Source: Aradus depressus
Lineage: Eukaryota > Arthropoda > Insecta > Hemiptera > Aradidae
DNA: 64,000 bases
Direction: 5' to 3'
Assembly: GCA_963662175.1 (NCBI GenBank)
Contig: OY759216.1
Location: forward strand, 43,231,087-43,295,086
This document shows, piece after piece, positions 42,735-53,657 of this stretch. The first letter of the stretch is position 1. The number at the start of each line of letters is the position of its first letter. The notes beneath the pieces were generated by a model that had not been told where the DNA came from, searched no databases, and saw only the letters and a program-made list of their open reading frames with translations. A program made the translations under genes and the position numbers.

Positions 42735-43060
42735 CGAGGCCCTTAGTTTATTTTATCTGGGAGGTAAAATAAACTTAAGCACGCCGTCCTTCGGATGGGA
42801 CGTTAAGCGATGGTCCCGAGCCTGTACGATGTCAGGTACTCGTTAAAGACCCCTACCCTAGATGAATAAAAATTTAGGGTAGGCAAAATTTAGGACTCCC
42901 ACAGTAGAGTCGGGCTCATGTCCACCAGAGTGACGAAAGAGCGCTCTGGTAGTAGGCGATATGACCTCGTAGTTAAAGCCCGGGCATGAGTCATAAAAAC
43001 CTAACCGCGATTTTGAGGTCAGTAAACAAGCATGCTACCTCAGAGCTACCAGCGCCCTCT
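42735..43060 (+). repeat. SINE-1 lacking its head, abutting an inverted SINE-1 head
   Basis: 42735-43008 is a clean SINE-1 from CGAGGCCCTTAGTTTATTTT to the tail CATAAAAACCTAACC. It is followed at once by 43009-43060, which in reverse reads GGGCGCTGGTAGCTCTGAGG and TAGCATGC, a SINE-1 head in the opposite orientation. The plus-oriented body thus lost its 5' tRNA part, and an inverted head sits 3' to it. Confidence 0.85.
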
Positions 43061-43474
43061 GGATTTATCTTGATTTTATCTTTTGTTTTGGTTTCGTTGT
43101 AATGGCCACAAATTGGTAATATTTCTTACTTTCTTGAGGTTTCCACTGAGCGATAGTCGGTTATGAATAGCATGATCCTTTTCGCCATAGCTTCCTGCAT
43201 AGAGAGCTTCCATCGACCTCCATATTATGCAGGTGTGTCTTTGTACGATAGTAACCTATCATAGACCTGTTGAACCTATCTCAGTGGCCTTGCGGGCGCC
43301 CATGAACAGACGGCGTACATTTACATTTCTATCTGTCGTGGAGGGTCTCTTGAACTTAGAAAACTCATCGTCTGTTATTGTTATATCTGTGATTCGTACC
43401 GTCAAACCTATATCTCACTGTACAATACATTTCTACGATTTGTGTCAATGTAGTGGAAAGTTAATAAAATAAAA
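43061..43474. other. Intergenic, no gene seen
   Basis: An 81-residue frame (43227-43472) is not recognised. The region is less AT-rich than average but shows no domain. Confidence 0.35.
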
Positions 43475-43880
43475 AAGTCGTCGGTGAATCACCGGCAATG
43501 TACTTCCACAGTACAAATTCATAAATTAAATGTTCGCTCCCCCTCCAAAACCAGTCAATATTCAACAGTTCATTTACATAGGGGCTCCTAATTTCTCATA
43601 TTAAATTTCGTGTCGATAAATTCATTACATCGGCAGTTATTACATTTTTTTAAATGAGCATCTCCTCTTAACCCCCTTTCCTTCTGTCGATATCGCTGAA
43701 ATTTGACAGGTTATGTCCTAATTGGGTGTTGACTTTAAATATGAAATTTCATGTCGATATATTCATTACAGTGGCAGTTATTAGAGTTTTTGTGCTAAAG
43801 CTCACCCCCAATCCCTCCCTTCCCTTTGGCCAAAAATAGATAGGTGATACCCATATGGGGTTCAGGTCACATACATAAAT
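43475..43880 (-). repeat. Family C, minus orientation, two body modules
   Basis: The terminus GTCGGTGAATCACCGGCAAT and GTACTTCCACAG (43478-43511) is followed by 'ttaaatgttcgctccccctcc' and two modules, each with 'aaatttcgtgtcgataaattcattac' or 'aaatttcatgtcgatatattcattac', 'ggcagttattagag' and 'cttcccttt'. The module period is about 150 bp. Confidence 0.72.
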
Positions 43881-44240
43881 TCTAGTATCAAAAAAGTCTT
43901 GTAATGGCCATATCACATATATGTTTTCCTAATTCCTAAACTAGGTAATTGTTTTTACATTCTTTAAGGCGCTATAACTTCAGTCGTATTAGTCCTATCT
44001 CAGATATGAGGACACAATAGCCATTGGAAATTTAATAAGAAACATTTTTGGTAAGAACCATGTTTTTGTTTTCACGTGAGGGCAAACGTCTAAAAAATAA
44101 AAATAAATGTGGACTCAGCTTTTGTCCAGTTTCGGTCAAAATCTAACCAGATCTAAGTTATTACATGTGAATTCTTCTTTCCAAATTTCAAAATCCATTG
44201 TTACAATCGTTTCTGCATACTACAATAATCGAAAAATCGT
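43881..44240 (+). repeat. Family D fragment
   Basis: 'gtcttgtaatggccatatcacatatat', 'ctttaaggcgctataacttc', 'ggaaatttaataagaaac', 'ggcaaacgtctaaaaa', 'ggtcaaaatctaaccagatctaag'. It is continuous with the family C copy to its left. Confidence 0.68.
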
Positions 44241-45059
44241 CGAAAAAAAATTGGACATCTCTGGAAGATTAAAATATAAATAGCATGGCAACAAATTTGA
44301 AAATACGAGTATATATTTTTTTAAATGTATTCTTATTGATCTGTAAAAATGTGGTAGATATAAGAAAGTCATTTTATGGTCACATTAGATATTTTTATTT
44401 ATCCTATTGATATCAAAGTAACTAAATAAGTACAGCAATACAAAAAAATTATGTTCTCATACAATTTCAAATGAAGCCTCAGGTCACAAGGGAACTCAAT
44501 TTTGAGGTTAATAAAGTGCAATTGAAGAGTTCAGATTAAGTTCGTGACAGTGAAAAATAATTATTTGTAATTTTTCCACCCGCTGAACATATGACAATAA
44601 TGCACTTTCAGTAAAAATTGCTATTAGAAAGGTGCAAATACGTGTCAAAAAATTTTATGACAATCATAAACTCATAAAACTAGGGAGAAGAGTTTAAGAA
44701 AGTTTTTTTAATGTTTTTTTTTTTTTTTTTTACTTTGTTTTTTATTTATTTTTACTACCTGACAACTTTCTTTTTAAAGCTGTGGGAGGATGGCTCATTT
44801 TAGTATTTTCACTCCTTTTCTTAGATAGGCAGAGCAACGTACAACTTCATGAGTCAAATATTCAAACATTAACACGTCTATAATAAAATATGTTTTTTTT
44901 TTGTTTATAAAATATGTCATTACTCTATTTACACGATAGATTCTCCAATTCCATCTACTTTGAAAAGATACTGTCAACTCTATCAATCAATTTTTTTTTT
45001 TATGGTAGTTTCCGTTATTAGTCATTGTAAGAGTTCTGGCTTGAGGCTTTTGATCTATG
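44241..45059. other. AT-rich intergenic, no gene seen
   Basis: Contains T-runs and a family D end fragment near 44355-44390. No coding domain. Confidence 0.45.
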
Positions 45060-45300
45060 GGACCGTAAGAGCTATATGATACGTAACATTTTTTGCAGAG
45101 ATATTGTGAAACACTTAATAAAAATGTCTGAATTATGTTTTTTTTTTCTAAATATTGTTTATTGCACAAAATATATACTTATATATAATATGGGAGTACT
45201 TTCTACCATCTTCAGCCAGTCTTAATAAATAAAGATGGCAGCAATACAGAAAGTACTCCCATATAATATATATTTTGTGAAATGGACAATATTAAAAAAA
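45060..45300. repeat. Family E inverted module
   Basis: Arms 45150-45217 and 45228-45293 are reverse complements ('aatattgtttattgcac...', 'tgggagtactttctaccatc' versus 'gtgaaatggacaatatt'). The preceding 'cattttttgcagagatatt' matches the lead-in at 31955. The hammerhead-like core is decayed: CTGAAGATGG is present on the minus strand, but the stem is lost. Confidence 0.65.
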
Positions 45301-45419
45301 AAAAAAACACACACTTTTTTCTTTATTTTATTTTTTTTGTAAGAGCTATAGTTATTAGATGTGTACGCTGTATAATAATGTGACCTATTTCTTTAAATTA
45401 ACTATTTTTTTCTGTTTTT

Positions 45420-45640
45420 CCTTAATATCTCATCCCAATAACTGCCGATGTAAGGAATTTATCAACATGAAATTTCATATTTGAAGTCAAAACCCAATGA
45501 GGACGTAACCTTTCTCTTTGTAAGACAACTATTGAATAATAGCGCAAACAGTCTACTGGTTTTGGAGGGGGAGCGAAAAGTTAATTGATTAATTCGTTCT
45601 GGAAAAGTACATTGACGGTGATTCTCTGACGACATTTTTA
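45420..45640 (+). repeat. Family C fragment with terminus
   Basis: 'aactgccgatgtaaggaatttatcaacatgaaatttc' body phrase, then GTTCTGGAAAAGTACATTGA and CGGTGATTCTCTG (45596-45629). Confidence 0.6.
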
Positions 45641-45749
45641 TCATCCTTTCGGAACACGCTAATAGTGTTTTGTTGAATTTCTTCATTGTATTGAATTAAA
45701 TTCAGATATAAGAGAATTTAGAAGCTCATATGTATGTCAACTATTAATT

Positions 45750-46502
45750 ACACAGCCCCATGAAAAAAAAAAAAAAGACTGGACTAGACCCCCATGTCTA
45801 TTTGTTTTCGAGGTAGCAGAATTCGAATTCGACGTCCGTTTTACCCCATCATTAGCTCCATTAGGAGACCGTAAACATCCAAAATACCTCAAATTTTCAC
45901 TGGAGGATTTTAATTTTTAGGAGCAAAAATGAACTTTTTACAGCGTTGACACCTGTGGCAGTTAGATTTAGGAAGCAAAGATTACGTATACACAAAGGAG
46001 GCAAAGAGAGCGACATGAACACAAAGGAGGCACAAGACATACTGAGTGCAAGAAAGGTTGAGGAAGGGCAACTAGGATTAACGGACTCACAACAAAACAA
46101 AGTCATCTAAATAACATAAAAGTAAATTGGCCAAAACAATTTGTATATACAAACCCCTCTTCCGTCGTGATTCTGATAAAAAACCTTCGAAAACAGAAAA
46201 AAATGTGTTTCACCCCGTGATTAGTTTAACCGGATGTTAATCCCATACCATCCCCACGTCTCACTTTCGAATAAATGAAGAAGAAGAGTCCCCGAGTCCG
46301 CACCCGAGTCAAATACTGAGAAACGCTAGAAATTAAGGGAAAAATCCTCGAGTGAAAATTTGAGGTATTTTAATGGTTTACGGTATCCATAGACCTGATG
46401 GGGTGAAACGGACGTCGAATTCGAATTCAGCGACCTCGAAAACCTATAGACATGGGTCTACTCCAGTGGACATGATTTTTTTTTTTTTTCGTGGGGCTTT
46501 GT
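45750..46502. mobile_element. Foldback-like element, ~150-bp inverted repeats
   Basis: The ends ACACAGCCCCATGAAAAAAA (left) and ACAAAGCCCCACGAAAAAAA (right, in reverse) begin long imperfect inverted repeats, 45750-45902 and 46354-46502. They include GAATTCGAATTCGACGTCCG and TTTTACCCCATCA/TTTCACCCCATCA. The 450-bp middle contains repeated 'acacaaaggaggcaaagaga' phrases and no transposase. It interrupts family C sequence. No target duplication was found. The 69-residue minus frame is not a gene. Confidence 0.75.
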
Positions 46503-48215
46503 CATTCGCTTAAACGGTGGACTGGTTTTGAAGGAGGAGCGTAATATTCATTTCCAGTGATTCACGGACGAAATTTTTTGAAAATATTTGATCAAAAATG
46601 TATGCACATTTATGTACATATATATCTTTTTTTAAATTACATTTAATCCCTCCCTAAAAGATATTGTAACTTATAAATGAAAAACAGGGTCACAATTACA
46701 TGCCCCGTAGCTACGCCTCTGGTTGATAACGGTCTAACTCATGTCTTCAAGCCAGGCTTATTCAGGGGACCTTAAAACGTTATAATCCGCTGAAACTTCC
46801 AACTCGGATTTATGCACGATTACAATAGTATTATGGATATAAGAAAATAAAAACGATATTAGAGCAATTATTTAAAAGAAAGAAATTCCGATAGACCTTT
46901 TAGGAGGATATCTATGAAGGAATTCTGCCAAGATAATAAAAATCTAAGGTAAGTTTGAAAGAATGTTTTTGTGTATGAATGACCGAGATATCATGGTTGT
47001 TTTACTCTATCTATTTGAACAAAGAGAAATAAATAGTATTTCTGAATAGAGATTTTCTTATTAAAATTGGTATGTAGTTCCTTAAGGAATGCATTGTTCA
47101 AATGTATGTTTTTGTAACGGTTCTCAGTGCTGAAAATACAAAACAGAAATGTAGAGAAAAAAAAAAGAAGAATGTTTAAGAACAAATATCAAGGATGACC
47201 ATTCATATTTTTGACAAGGGTAATGTAGCGGCCGAGTGACGAAGCATCGTTTTGAAAAGGAAACAGTCTGTACTCTGGTGCCATTTTCTGACATCTGTGT
47301 TCTTTCTGTCTGTTATTTTCCCAGAATTTCCTCATAAAAAAAATAAAAGAATGAAAAAGGTCAAAACAAAAATGTCGTCGAATGTCCTTCACCAGCACGA
47401 AATAATCAACTAGTATTACCTCTCACTTAGAAACCAATTTACCGATTTGTTTGAGCATCAATAGGTGCCGTGTGAAGAAATGCCGAAAACAACCAACAAT
47501 GGAACATCCCAGAGAAGTTTAAGAAACTTAATAAAATTAATAATAAATAAATAATTAAATAAAATTACCACATTTCCTGTAGAAATTATAGCCGGTCTTC
47601 TACTAAATGTTAATTTATACAGTAGTTTCCGAAAAAAATATCGAAAGTTCAATATCGAAAATTCATTGGATTTCTTCTAAAGATACTAAAGAGATGCCAT
47701 CTTGTTTCTTTTTTAAAAATGTTAAATCTAATTCAAAGGTATAAATTATCTTACTGGGTTCACAGGAAAATGAATAGCATATAATTAGTGAACAAATATT
47801 GGGTTTATTTAACACTAATCTACATTATAAATTTAATAACTACTATTGAAAAATAAAAAAAATAAAATTATTTACAAAAATAAATCTTACGAACTAATTA
47901 CCTAAAACTATATCAGTCTTTTATCTGTTTTATAGTGGCCACTATTTATAATTATTTTATATTTTGGGCAAATATACATATAAATAACAAGTACCTTTTC
48001 TCTTCTACGTACCTCCAATATTATAATTTTCACTCTAATATCTCCTCTAAATCTTCTCTCACTCAGACTGGTTCACCACATCTTAAACCTAAAAACAACT
48101 CTCTCTCTAGACTGTCCACTTCCACATCTCTCCTTAGACTGTTTTACACTATTTAAAACAGCTCATCGTCTTTTTTTGTTCTCCATTCATTGGTTTACAT
48201 TTCGCTTTAAAACAA
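46503..48215. other. Intergenic with family C and D fragments
   Basis: 46503-46570 is a family C end (GGTGGACTGGTTTTGAAGGA, CAGTGATTCACGG). 46755-46855 is a family D end ('ggggaccttaaaacg', 'ggatttatgcacgattacaatag'). The remaining approximately 1.3 kb shows no gene. Confidence 0.45.
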
Positions 48216-48894
48216 CAACAACAACATTTATTTGGACCAGCATGATATGTGCTATACACAAATAAAATAAAGGGTTTAAAATAGGAAGTCCTAGTACAGT
48301 CTTTGTTTGAGTCGCCTCCCAGGAGTAGGCACACCAAGACTGTGGTCTACTATCTATCGTGGCGCTACAACCCGGTGACGGGTCCTGGCCTCCTCCACCA
48401 ACAGCCGCCAATTGTCCCGATCCTGTGCGGCTGCCATCCAGTTCCTGGTGCGGAACATGTTTCGGGCATCTTCTGCCACACCATCTGCCCATCTCAGCTT
48501 AGGTCTTCCTTGCCGTCTTACTCCATGAATGGGCTCCATTAGCAGCTTCTTCGGCATTTCCTCAGCTTCCATCCTGGCGATATGTCCCGCCCATCTTAAC
48601 CGCCCAATCTTCATGACTTGCAGAACATCTGGTTCTCTATAGAGTTCGTAGAGCTCCTGGTTGGTGCGTCTGCGCCATGCATGGCCTACTTGCACTCCTC
48701 CAAATATTCTGCGCAGAATCTTCCTTTCGAACACCAATAGGCTCTGTTCGCTCATTTTCGAAGTTGTCCAGGTTTCTGAGCCATACAGAAGAACTGGGCG
48801 GATAAGGGTCTTATATAGAACGACTTTAGTCTGCCTGGATATGTGGTTGCTTCTGAAGTGCTTGCTGAGACCTGAGTGGTCTACAGCCCCGGGT
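48216..48894 (-). mobile_element. RTE-like LINE 3' end with intact C-terminal frame and TSD
   Basis: The minus strand reads TLIRPVLLYGSETWTTSKMS, EQSLLVFERKILRRIFGGVQ, GRLRWAGHIARMEAEEMPKK, then EPIHGVRRQGRPKLRWADGV and RNWMAAAQDRDNWRLLVEEA, ending at about 48354. This series (Y-G-S-E-T-W; L-x-x-FERK-LRRIFG; RWAGH-x-AR; GRPKLRW) is the conserved C-terminus of RTE-type LINE polyproteins. The frame is open for about 175 codons. The 3' end is AATAAATGTTGTTGTTGTTG, a (TTG)n tail. TTTAAAACAA flanks the insertion at 48206-48215 and 48895-48904. The RT itself is missing through 5' truncation. Confidence 0.88.
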
Positions 48895-49064
48895 TTTAAA
48901 ACAAAATGCGACTACTCTTTGTATATTTAATATACAAAGATGGACTAGGAACTTAATTAGGGAATACATTTTATTCCCAATTTAAGTTACATCACTCCTA
49001 ACAGCTGTTTTTATAAAAATAATAATAATTGATTTTATAATATTTTAATAATTTTAATATGTGT

Positions 49065-49207
49065 TAATTTTTTACATCACACCATATAAAATTTTGTGTC
49101 GAAACATGTATGGCAGTAAATTGATTTTTTTTGTTTTAAAGTCCCTCCAATCCCCCTTCTCGTTGCCCGTTCTGGCTGAAAATCAATAATAATATATAAA
49201 CAATAAA
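49065..49207 (-). repeat. Family C fragment
   Basis: 'accatataaaattttgtgtcgaaacatg' and 'tccctccaatcccccttctcg' match the reverse body of family C. Confidence 0.5.
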
Positions 49208-49385
49208 GAAGGACTGAGGGCGGCAGTAGCACAGAGATAGAGCGCTAGCATACTGAACTCAAGATCGCGGGTTTTTTTAAAAACTTGCAAGCCGTCTTTC
49301 GTATGGGACATTTAGCGATGAATATAGGAGATATGACCTCGTAGTTAAAGCCCTGGTATGAATCACAATAACTAACTACAACAAC
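49208..49385 (+). repeat. SINE-1 with internal deletion
   Basis: The head GGGCGGCAGTAGCACAGAGA and GATCGCGGGTTT are followed by AAGCCGTCTTTCGTATGGGA, then a jump to GGAGATATGACCTCGTAGTT and a CACAATAACTAACTACAAC tail. About 130 bp of the body is deleted. Confidence 0.8.
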
Positions 49386-49514
49386 TGACATTAAATCTTG
49401 GAAAACAAACACATATCTATGAGATAAAAAATAATATTTAAATAAATAATAAATAATTGAAGATATCAAATTCTTAGCATTATAGGTACTATTTTTATTT
49501 TTACTATAAATATT

Positions 49515-50050
49515 TTATAGGTGTTATCCTTATGGGGTTCTGGAAATATATACATACAATTTCGTGTGAATATAGAAGGTATATTCTAACAGGAGTTCGA
49601 GGGCGCCGGTAGCTCAGTGGTATGCGTGCTTGTCTTCTGAGCTCAAGAACGTGGGTTCGAAACCCGACCGAGGCCCTTAGTTTATTTTATCTGGGAGGTA
49701 AAATAAACTTAAGCACGCCGTCTTTCAGATGGGACGTTAAGCGATGGTCTCGAGCCTGTACGGTGTCAGGTACTCGTTAAAGACCACTGCCCTAGATGAA
49801 TAAAAATTTAGGGTAGACAAAATTTAGGACTCCCACAGTAGGGTCGGACTCATGTTCACCAGAGTGACGAAAGAGCGCTCTGGTAGTAGGCGATATGATC
49901 TCGTAATTAAAGCCTGGGCAATGAGTCATGAAACCTAAACCTTACAGGAGTTATCGTGTTCACAGACGGAGACAGACAAGAAAACATGATATTCCGTTGA
50001 AAACTTAACATCGACTTTCTGACCCATTACGTAACTTCTCCTATAGGTAC
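49515..50050 (-). repeat. Family C with nested SINE-1
   Basis: 'ggggttctggaaatatatacatac' and 'aatttcgtgtgaatatagaagg' precede the SINE. After it the element resumes 'ggagttatcgtgttcacagac' and 'cttaacatcgactttctgacccattacg'. This reverse order matches 62930-63000. Confidence 0.65.
49598..49943 (+). repeat. Full-length SINE-1 nested in family C, with TSD
   Basis: The head GGGCGCCGGTAGCTCAGTGG (perfect A box), GTGGGTTCGAAACCCGACCG (B box), a complete body and a tail CATGAAACCTAAACCTT. It is bounded by ACAGGAGTT at 49589-49597 and 49944-49952. With the copy at 13046 this is the best reference for the family. Confidence 0.92.
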
Positions 50051-50570
50051 TGCTTTGGATCCAGAACTACATACAATTGAAACCAACGTGAGTCGCCTGA
50101 GAAGTCCATTAAGGAACCATTGGTGGGAGGTATCTGAGGAATGCAATCAACAGGACAATGAGCACAAAGACAAGTTGAAAAATGAAGGAAATGTGACCTT
50201 TTTGTAGTGTATGGAGACGAGACTAGGGACAGTTCATCAGGGTCAGAATCTGGGAGGCCGACAAACGTAGGGTACCTGACCTCACCTTACCAGCTCTTGG
50301 GAGACAAAAACATCAATTACCTTGCCTGTTTCAGACTCTTTTACAGAAAAAAAAGAGAGAAAAAAAGGTTATTTTCTCAGAAATGTTTTCCTTATGGGCC
50401 TTTCCGACAATTGAATTCATTTGTACTGTTCAATTACACATGCACTCTGTGGAGATGAAGCCCGCGGCTCAAAGCAGCGGCGCCATCGAAAGAATGTAGC
50501 TTGGTCCTTCAACCAATACGAGGGAATAACTGGTTGAGGTGTCTATTACACAATGGTATTACAGAGAGTG
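50051..50570. other. Unrecognised, less AT-rich segment
   Basis: A plus-strand frame at 50207-50458 reads DETRDSSSGSESGRPTNVGY and YQLLGDKNINYLACFRLFY. No family is recognised and no splice structure is obvious. The segment differs in composition from the flanking repeats and could be an exon, part of an unidentified element, or chance. Confidence 0.2.
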
Positions 50571-51665
50571 TTCTAAAAATCTTTTAAAACATTTAAAAAA
50601 GGGATGTGACCAGTTATACCAACCACGATTTTCTTTGTTTCATTGTACACAACTCCGAGAATCAATTTGAGAGGGACGAGTGTGAGCTTCTATGAAAAGT
50701 TTGTTGATATAAGAAATTCCTATTAAGTATGACCTCATCACATAATTATTTTCTTTATTTTAAAAAAAATTTAATTACAAATATTACCAATAATAAACAT
50801 GTGTTATGACCACTACAGGACTTTCTTATACCAACCACGCTTACAGATCACTCTCCCCCAATCCTTCTCAAAATCATTTCATTTTGTCTCATTGTACAGC
50901 GTTATGAAATAATATATAAATAAATTTGGGAACGGGAGAGAGAGTGATCTGTGAGAGTGGTTTGTATAAGAAAGTCCTGTAATGGCCACGTCACATATAT
51001 TTTTCTTAATTTTTATAATTTTTCAAAAAAACTTCTAGTACCGTATATAAACCATTTTAAAGTTCGTTGCTATGAGTTGCGATTGAAAAATTACTTATTG
51101 TTAGATATATTACCAGACAATTAGTTTACATTCTTCGCGGGGCTATAACTTTTGTCGTATTAAACTTATAAATCTAAGGACTTAATGCGATTTGAAATTT
51201 TATAAGGAACATTTCTGGTAAGAGTCAATTTTTCGGTAAATCATGGAAACGTCTAAGAATATGTGTTTCAAAACTTCATTTCAAGATGGTTCTCGGCATA
51301 TATCTCAAAAACCGGACGACCTATAAATATGTTATTCCATATAAATTATGTATCTTAATATTATCTACAACTATTACTTGAAAAATTTTTTGATTAGGTC
51401 ATAAACATAGGCTGTATTTTAAAAAAGGGAGTTAGGTTCGGGGAGAAAGTGGTCTCAATTTTCGTTTGATTTCGGCCAAAATCTAATCAGACCTAAGTTA
51501 AAACATCTTCATTCCAAATTTCAAGTTCATAGCTACAATCGTTTTTGCGATAGAAAACTCACAACTTTTCAATCACAGTATTTAGGGGACTTTGAAACGT
51601 GAGAATCAGTTGAAACCTCGATCTCGGATTTTCGCACAATTACAATACCTCCTTATACTAAAGGT
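50571..51665 (+). repeat. Family D, two copies in series
   Basis: Family D ends occur at 50690-50760 and again at 50820-51000 ('gtttgtataagaaagtcctgtaatggccacg'). They are followed by a complete body ('cttcgcggggctataactt', 'gaaattttataaggaac', 'gatggttctcggcat', 'ttcggccaaaatctaatcagacc', 'ggattttcgcacaattacaatacc') and the end TTATACTAAAGG at 51654-51665. Confidence 0.7.
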
Positions 51666-52100
51666 TTAGTTTAAGAAGCACGCATAGAAAATAGAAATAT
51701 ATTTCATAACATAATTTTTTTTAAACATTAATTTCAGCTAAAATTATAAATTCAAATTATTATTTTTGAATAGATTTGAGAGTTCAGTAGTATATCTAAA
51801 GACAGCATATTTCTGAAGAGAATAAAATAGTTGATGTGTTGCTATCATTGCAATGGACACATTAGTAATGTTTAGATGAGTTGGGGGTGAGGGGGCAGAG
51901 TTCATTCTCATTGGGGGCAAGAGAAGTGCATCCGAGCACGAACACACTGCATTCAATGATGCACATCATCATCATCATCCATCATCGTTTCCCCAACAGG
52001 CCATCATCTGCTGTTGAATGGAAAGACATGAAATATTGCCTACTCTCTGCTGGCATGATGGTACTCCCTCCAAAACTGTTAATGATTACTTTATAAGAAA

Positions 52101-52237
52101 TTCAGTGTAGCCAGTTAGTTAGACATCTCTAAATTCAGTGTAGCCAGTTAGATATCTCTAAATTCAGTGTAGCCAGTTAGATATCTCTAAATTCAGTGTA
52201 GCCAGTTAGATATCTCTAAATTCAGTGTAGCCAGTTG
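52101..52237. repeat. Tandem repeat, 29 bp x 4-5
   Basis: Units beginning TTCAGTGTAGCCAGTTAGAT start at 52101, 52134, 52163, 52192 and 52221. The first is 33 bp because GTTA is duplicated inside it; the rest are 29 bp and identical. Confidence 0.92.
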
Positions 52238-52251
52238 AATACGTTGTTTTA

Positions 52252-52535
52252 CTTCCCCAGCTACACGAGGTATAGAGCATGTTATATAATCGCTCAGAAA
52301 TTTCATGTTAATTTTTTGATAATTTCATGTTTTCCGATCCCATGACTCCAAAAATGAAAAAAAAAAAAAAACCAGGCTGCCTTCGACAAGTCGTATTTTA
52401 TTATTTATTTAATGCGAAATTTCTGGTAAGGATCAATTATTCGCGCAAATCAAGTAAAGGTCTAAAAAAAAGTGGGTTCGAGATCAAGACGGTTTTCAGC
52501 CTGAAAAATCCCGGATTTGCGCACGATTAATAATA
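52252..52535 (+). repeat. Family C start joined to family D fragment
   Basis: ACTTCCCCAGCTACACGAGG and TATATAATCGCTCAGAA mark a family C start. From about 52380 the sequence is family D ('gcgaaatttctggtaaggatcaatt', 'ggtctaaaaaaaagtgg', 'ggatttgcgcacgatta'). Confidence 0.6.
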
Positions 52536-52802
52536 ATATTTATTTCCGTTAAACCATTACATGGTAATAATATAAATCAGCTTATAAATTAGATACCTAC
52601 ATAAACAAATATTAACTCTTAGAGTCTGAGATACGTGTAATAACAATATTATTAAAAAAATGAAATGAACAAATAAATACTTGAAAAATATAAGTACAAA
52701 AATACTAATATTAATAAATACAGTGATATTGTTTTTAATTTAATTTGAATTAAGTTAGTAATTTTTTTAAACTTTTCGGAAAGTGTTCTGATCACGACTA
52801 CA

Positions 52803-52832
52803 TTTCGGAATGTTTTTGCGTCCCATCATCAG
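52803..52832 (-). other. Hammerhead-like motif
   Basis: On the minus strand CTGATGA, T, then GGGA...TTCC (four pairs including one G-T, loop of 9) and GAAA. It sits just 3' of the jockey-like relic on the same strand. No cleavage site was identified. Confidence 0.35.
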
Positions 52833-52919
52833 GTCACAAAGTGCGAAATATAGAAAGGAGAAAGAAAACAGAATAACGATATAAAAATATATATATTAAA
52901 AAATAAAAATATATTAAAA

Positions 52920-53043
52920 TCTACTTTCTTCTTGATATCGTAATCATGACTAATATTGTTAAGAGGGAAATTTTTTCTAATAACGATTAGTGTTTCAAAT
53001 ATAAAAAGCCCAGACAAAGGCAGGATTTTAAGTTTTTTAAATA
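52920..53043 (-). pseudogene. Jockey-like LINE C-terminus relic
   Basis: The minus strand reads NCREIFKKLKILPLSGLFIF, then ETLIVIRKNFPLNNI, closely matching the relic at 37596-38033 (CSRDIFKKLKILPLSALFIF). It covers only about 40 codons before diverging, so it is a short, decayed copy of the same family. Confidence 0.7.
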
Positions 53044-53086
53044 TTTCTCTGCAGTTTTTTCTTTGAATATTATTCTATAGTAGATA

Positions 53087-53543
53087 TAGGGGTAGGGGGA
53101 AGCACGTGCCCCCCCCCCCCCCCCCCCTGGCCACAGCAAAAAACCAAGATAACATAAATTGTGCTTTACCTAACTGTACAAGTACAAAACAAGTCATATT
53201 ACATTTATTTAAATATACGATAAATGAATTAGATCATTTCGTTTCCTCACTAAAAATCTTCATTTATGACTTTATACTCTTAAAGCTGATTTTACATGCG
53301 CAGTAAAAATGCAAAGCGCAGCAGCAGCAAATGCACGTTATTGGCTGTGAGACATTCAATTCTAAAAGCGCAGAAACCACAGCGTGCATTTGCTGCTGAT
53401 GCGCTTTGCATTTTTGCTGTTCATGTAAAGTCAGCTTAAGTATTACATTAAGGGATTACCTCAGGGGGAGCTTCTAGGGGTCCGCAGCGCTAACACCACC
53501 CCCCCCCCCCCCCCCCGTGCTCAAAATCCTGGATACGCCCATG
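53087..53543. mobile_element. Non-autonomous hAT-like element with poly-C ends and long hairpin, copy 1
   Basis: The right end in reverse starts CATGGGCGTATCCAGGATTT and TGAGCAC, matching the left end of copy 2 (57606). Poly-C tracts lie just inside both ends (53109-53127 and 53499-53516). The centre is a hairpin with 54-base arms, 53284-53337 and 53383-53436, rich in GCAAATGCACG/CGTGCATTTGC and GCGCTTTGCATTTTT. It has no coding capacity. The left boundary is less certain. Confidence 0.72.
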
Positions 53544-53559
53544 TTAGTATAATACATAG

Positions 53560-53657
53560 AGTCGAGCTCAGGGCCCACCAGAGCGACGAAAGAACGCTCA
53601 GTAAATAAGCCATATGACCTCGTAGTTGAAGCCCGGCCACACAATAACTAACTAAAA
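53560..53657 (+). repeat. SINE-1 3' fragment
   Basis: GAGTCGAGCTC, CCACCAGAGCGACGAAAGAA, ATATGACCTCGTAGTTGAAG and a tail ACACAATAACTAACTAAAAA. Confidence 0.75.

Noticed and set aside
45897..46106. 69-residue minus-strand membrane-like protein
   Set aside because: It lies between the long inverted repeats of a foldback-like element; the opposite strand is purine-rich, which creates the apparent hydrophobic run.
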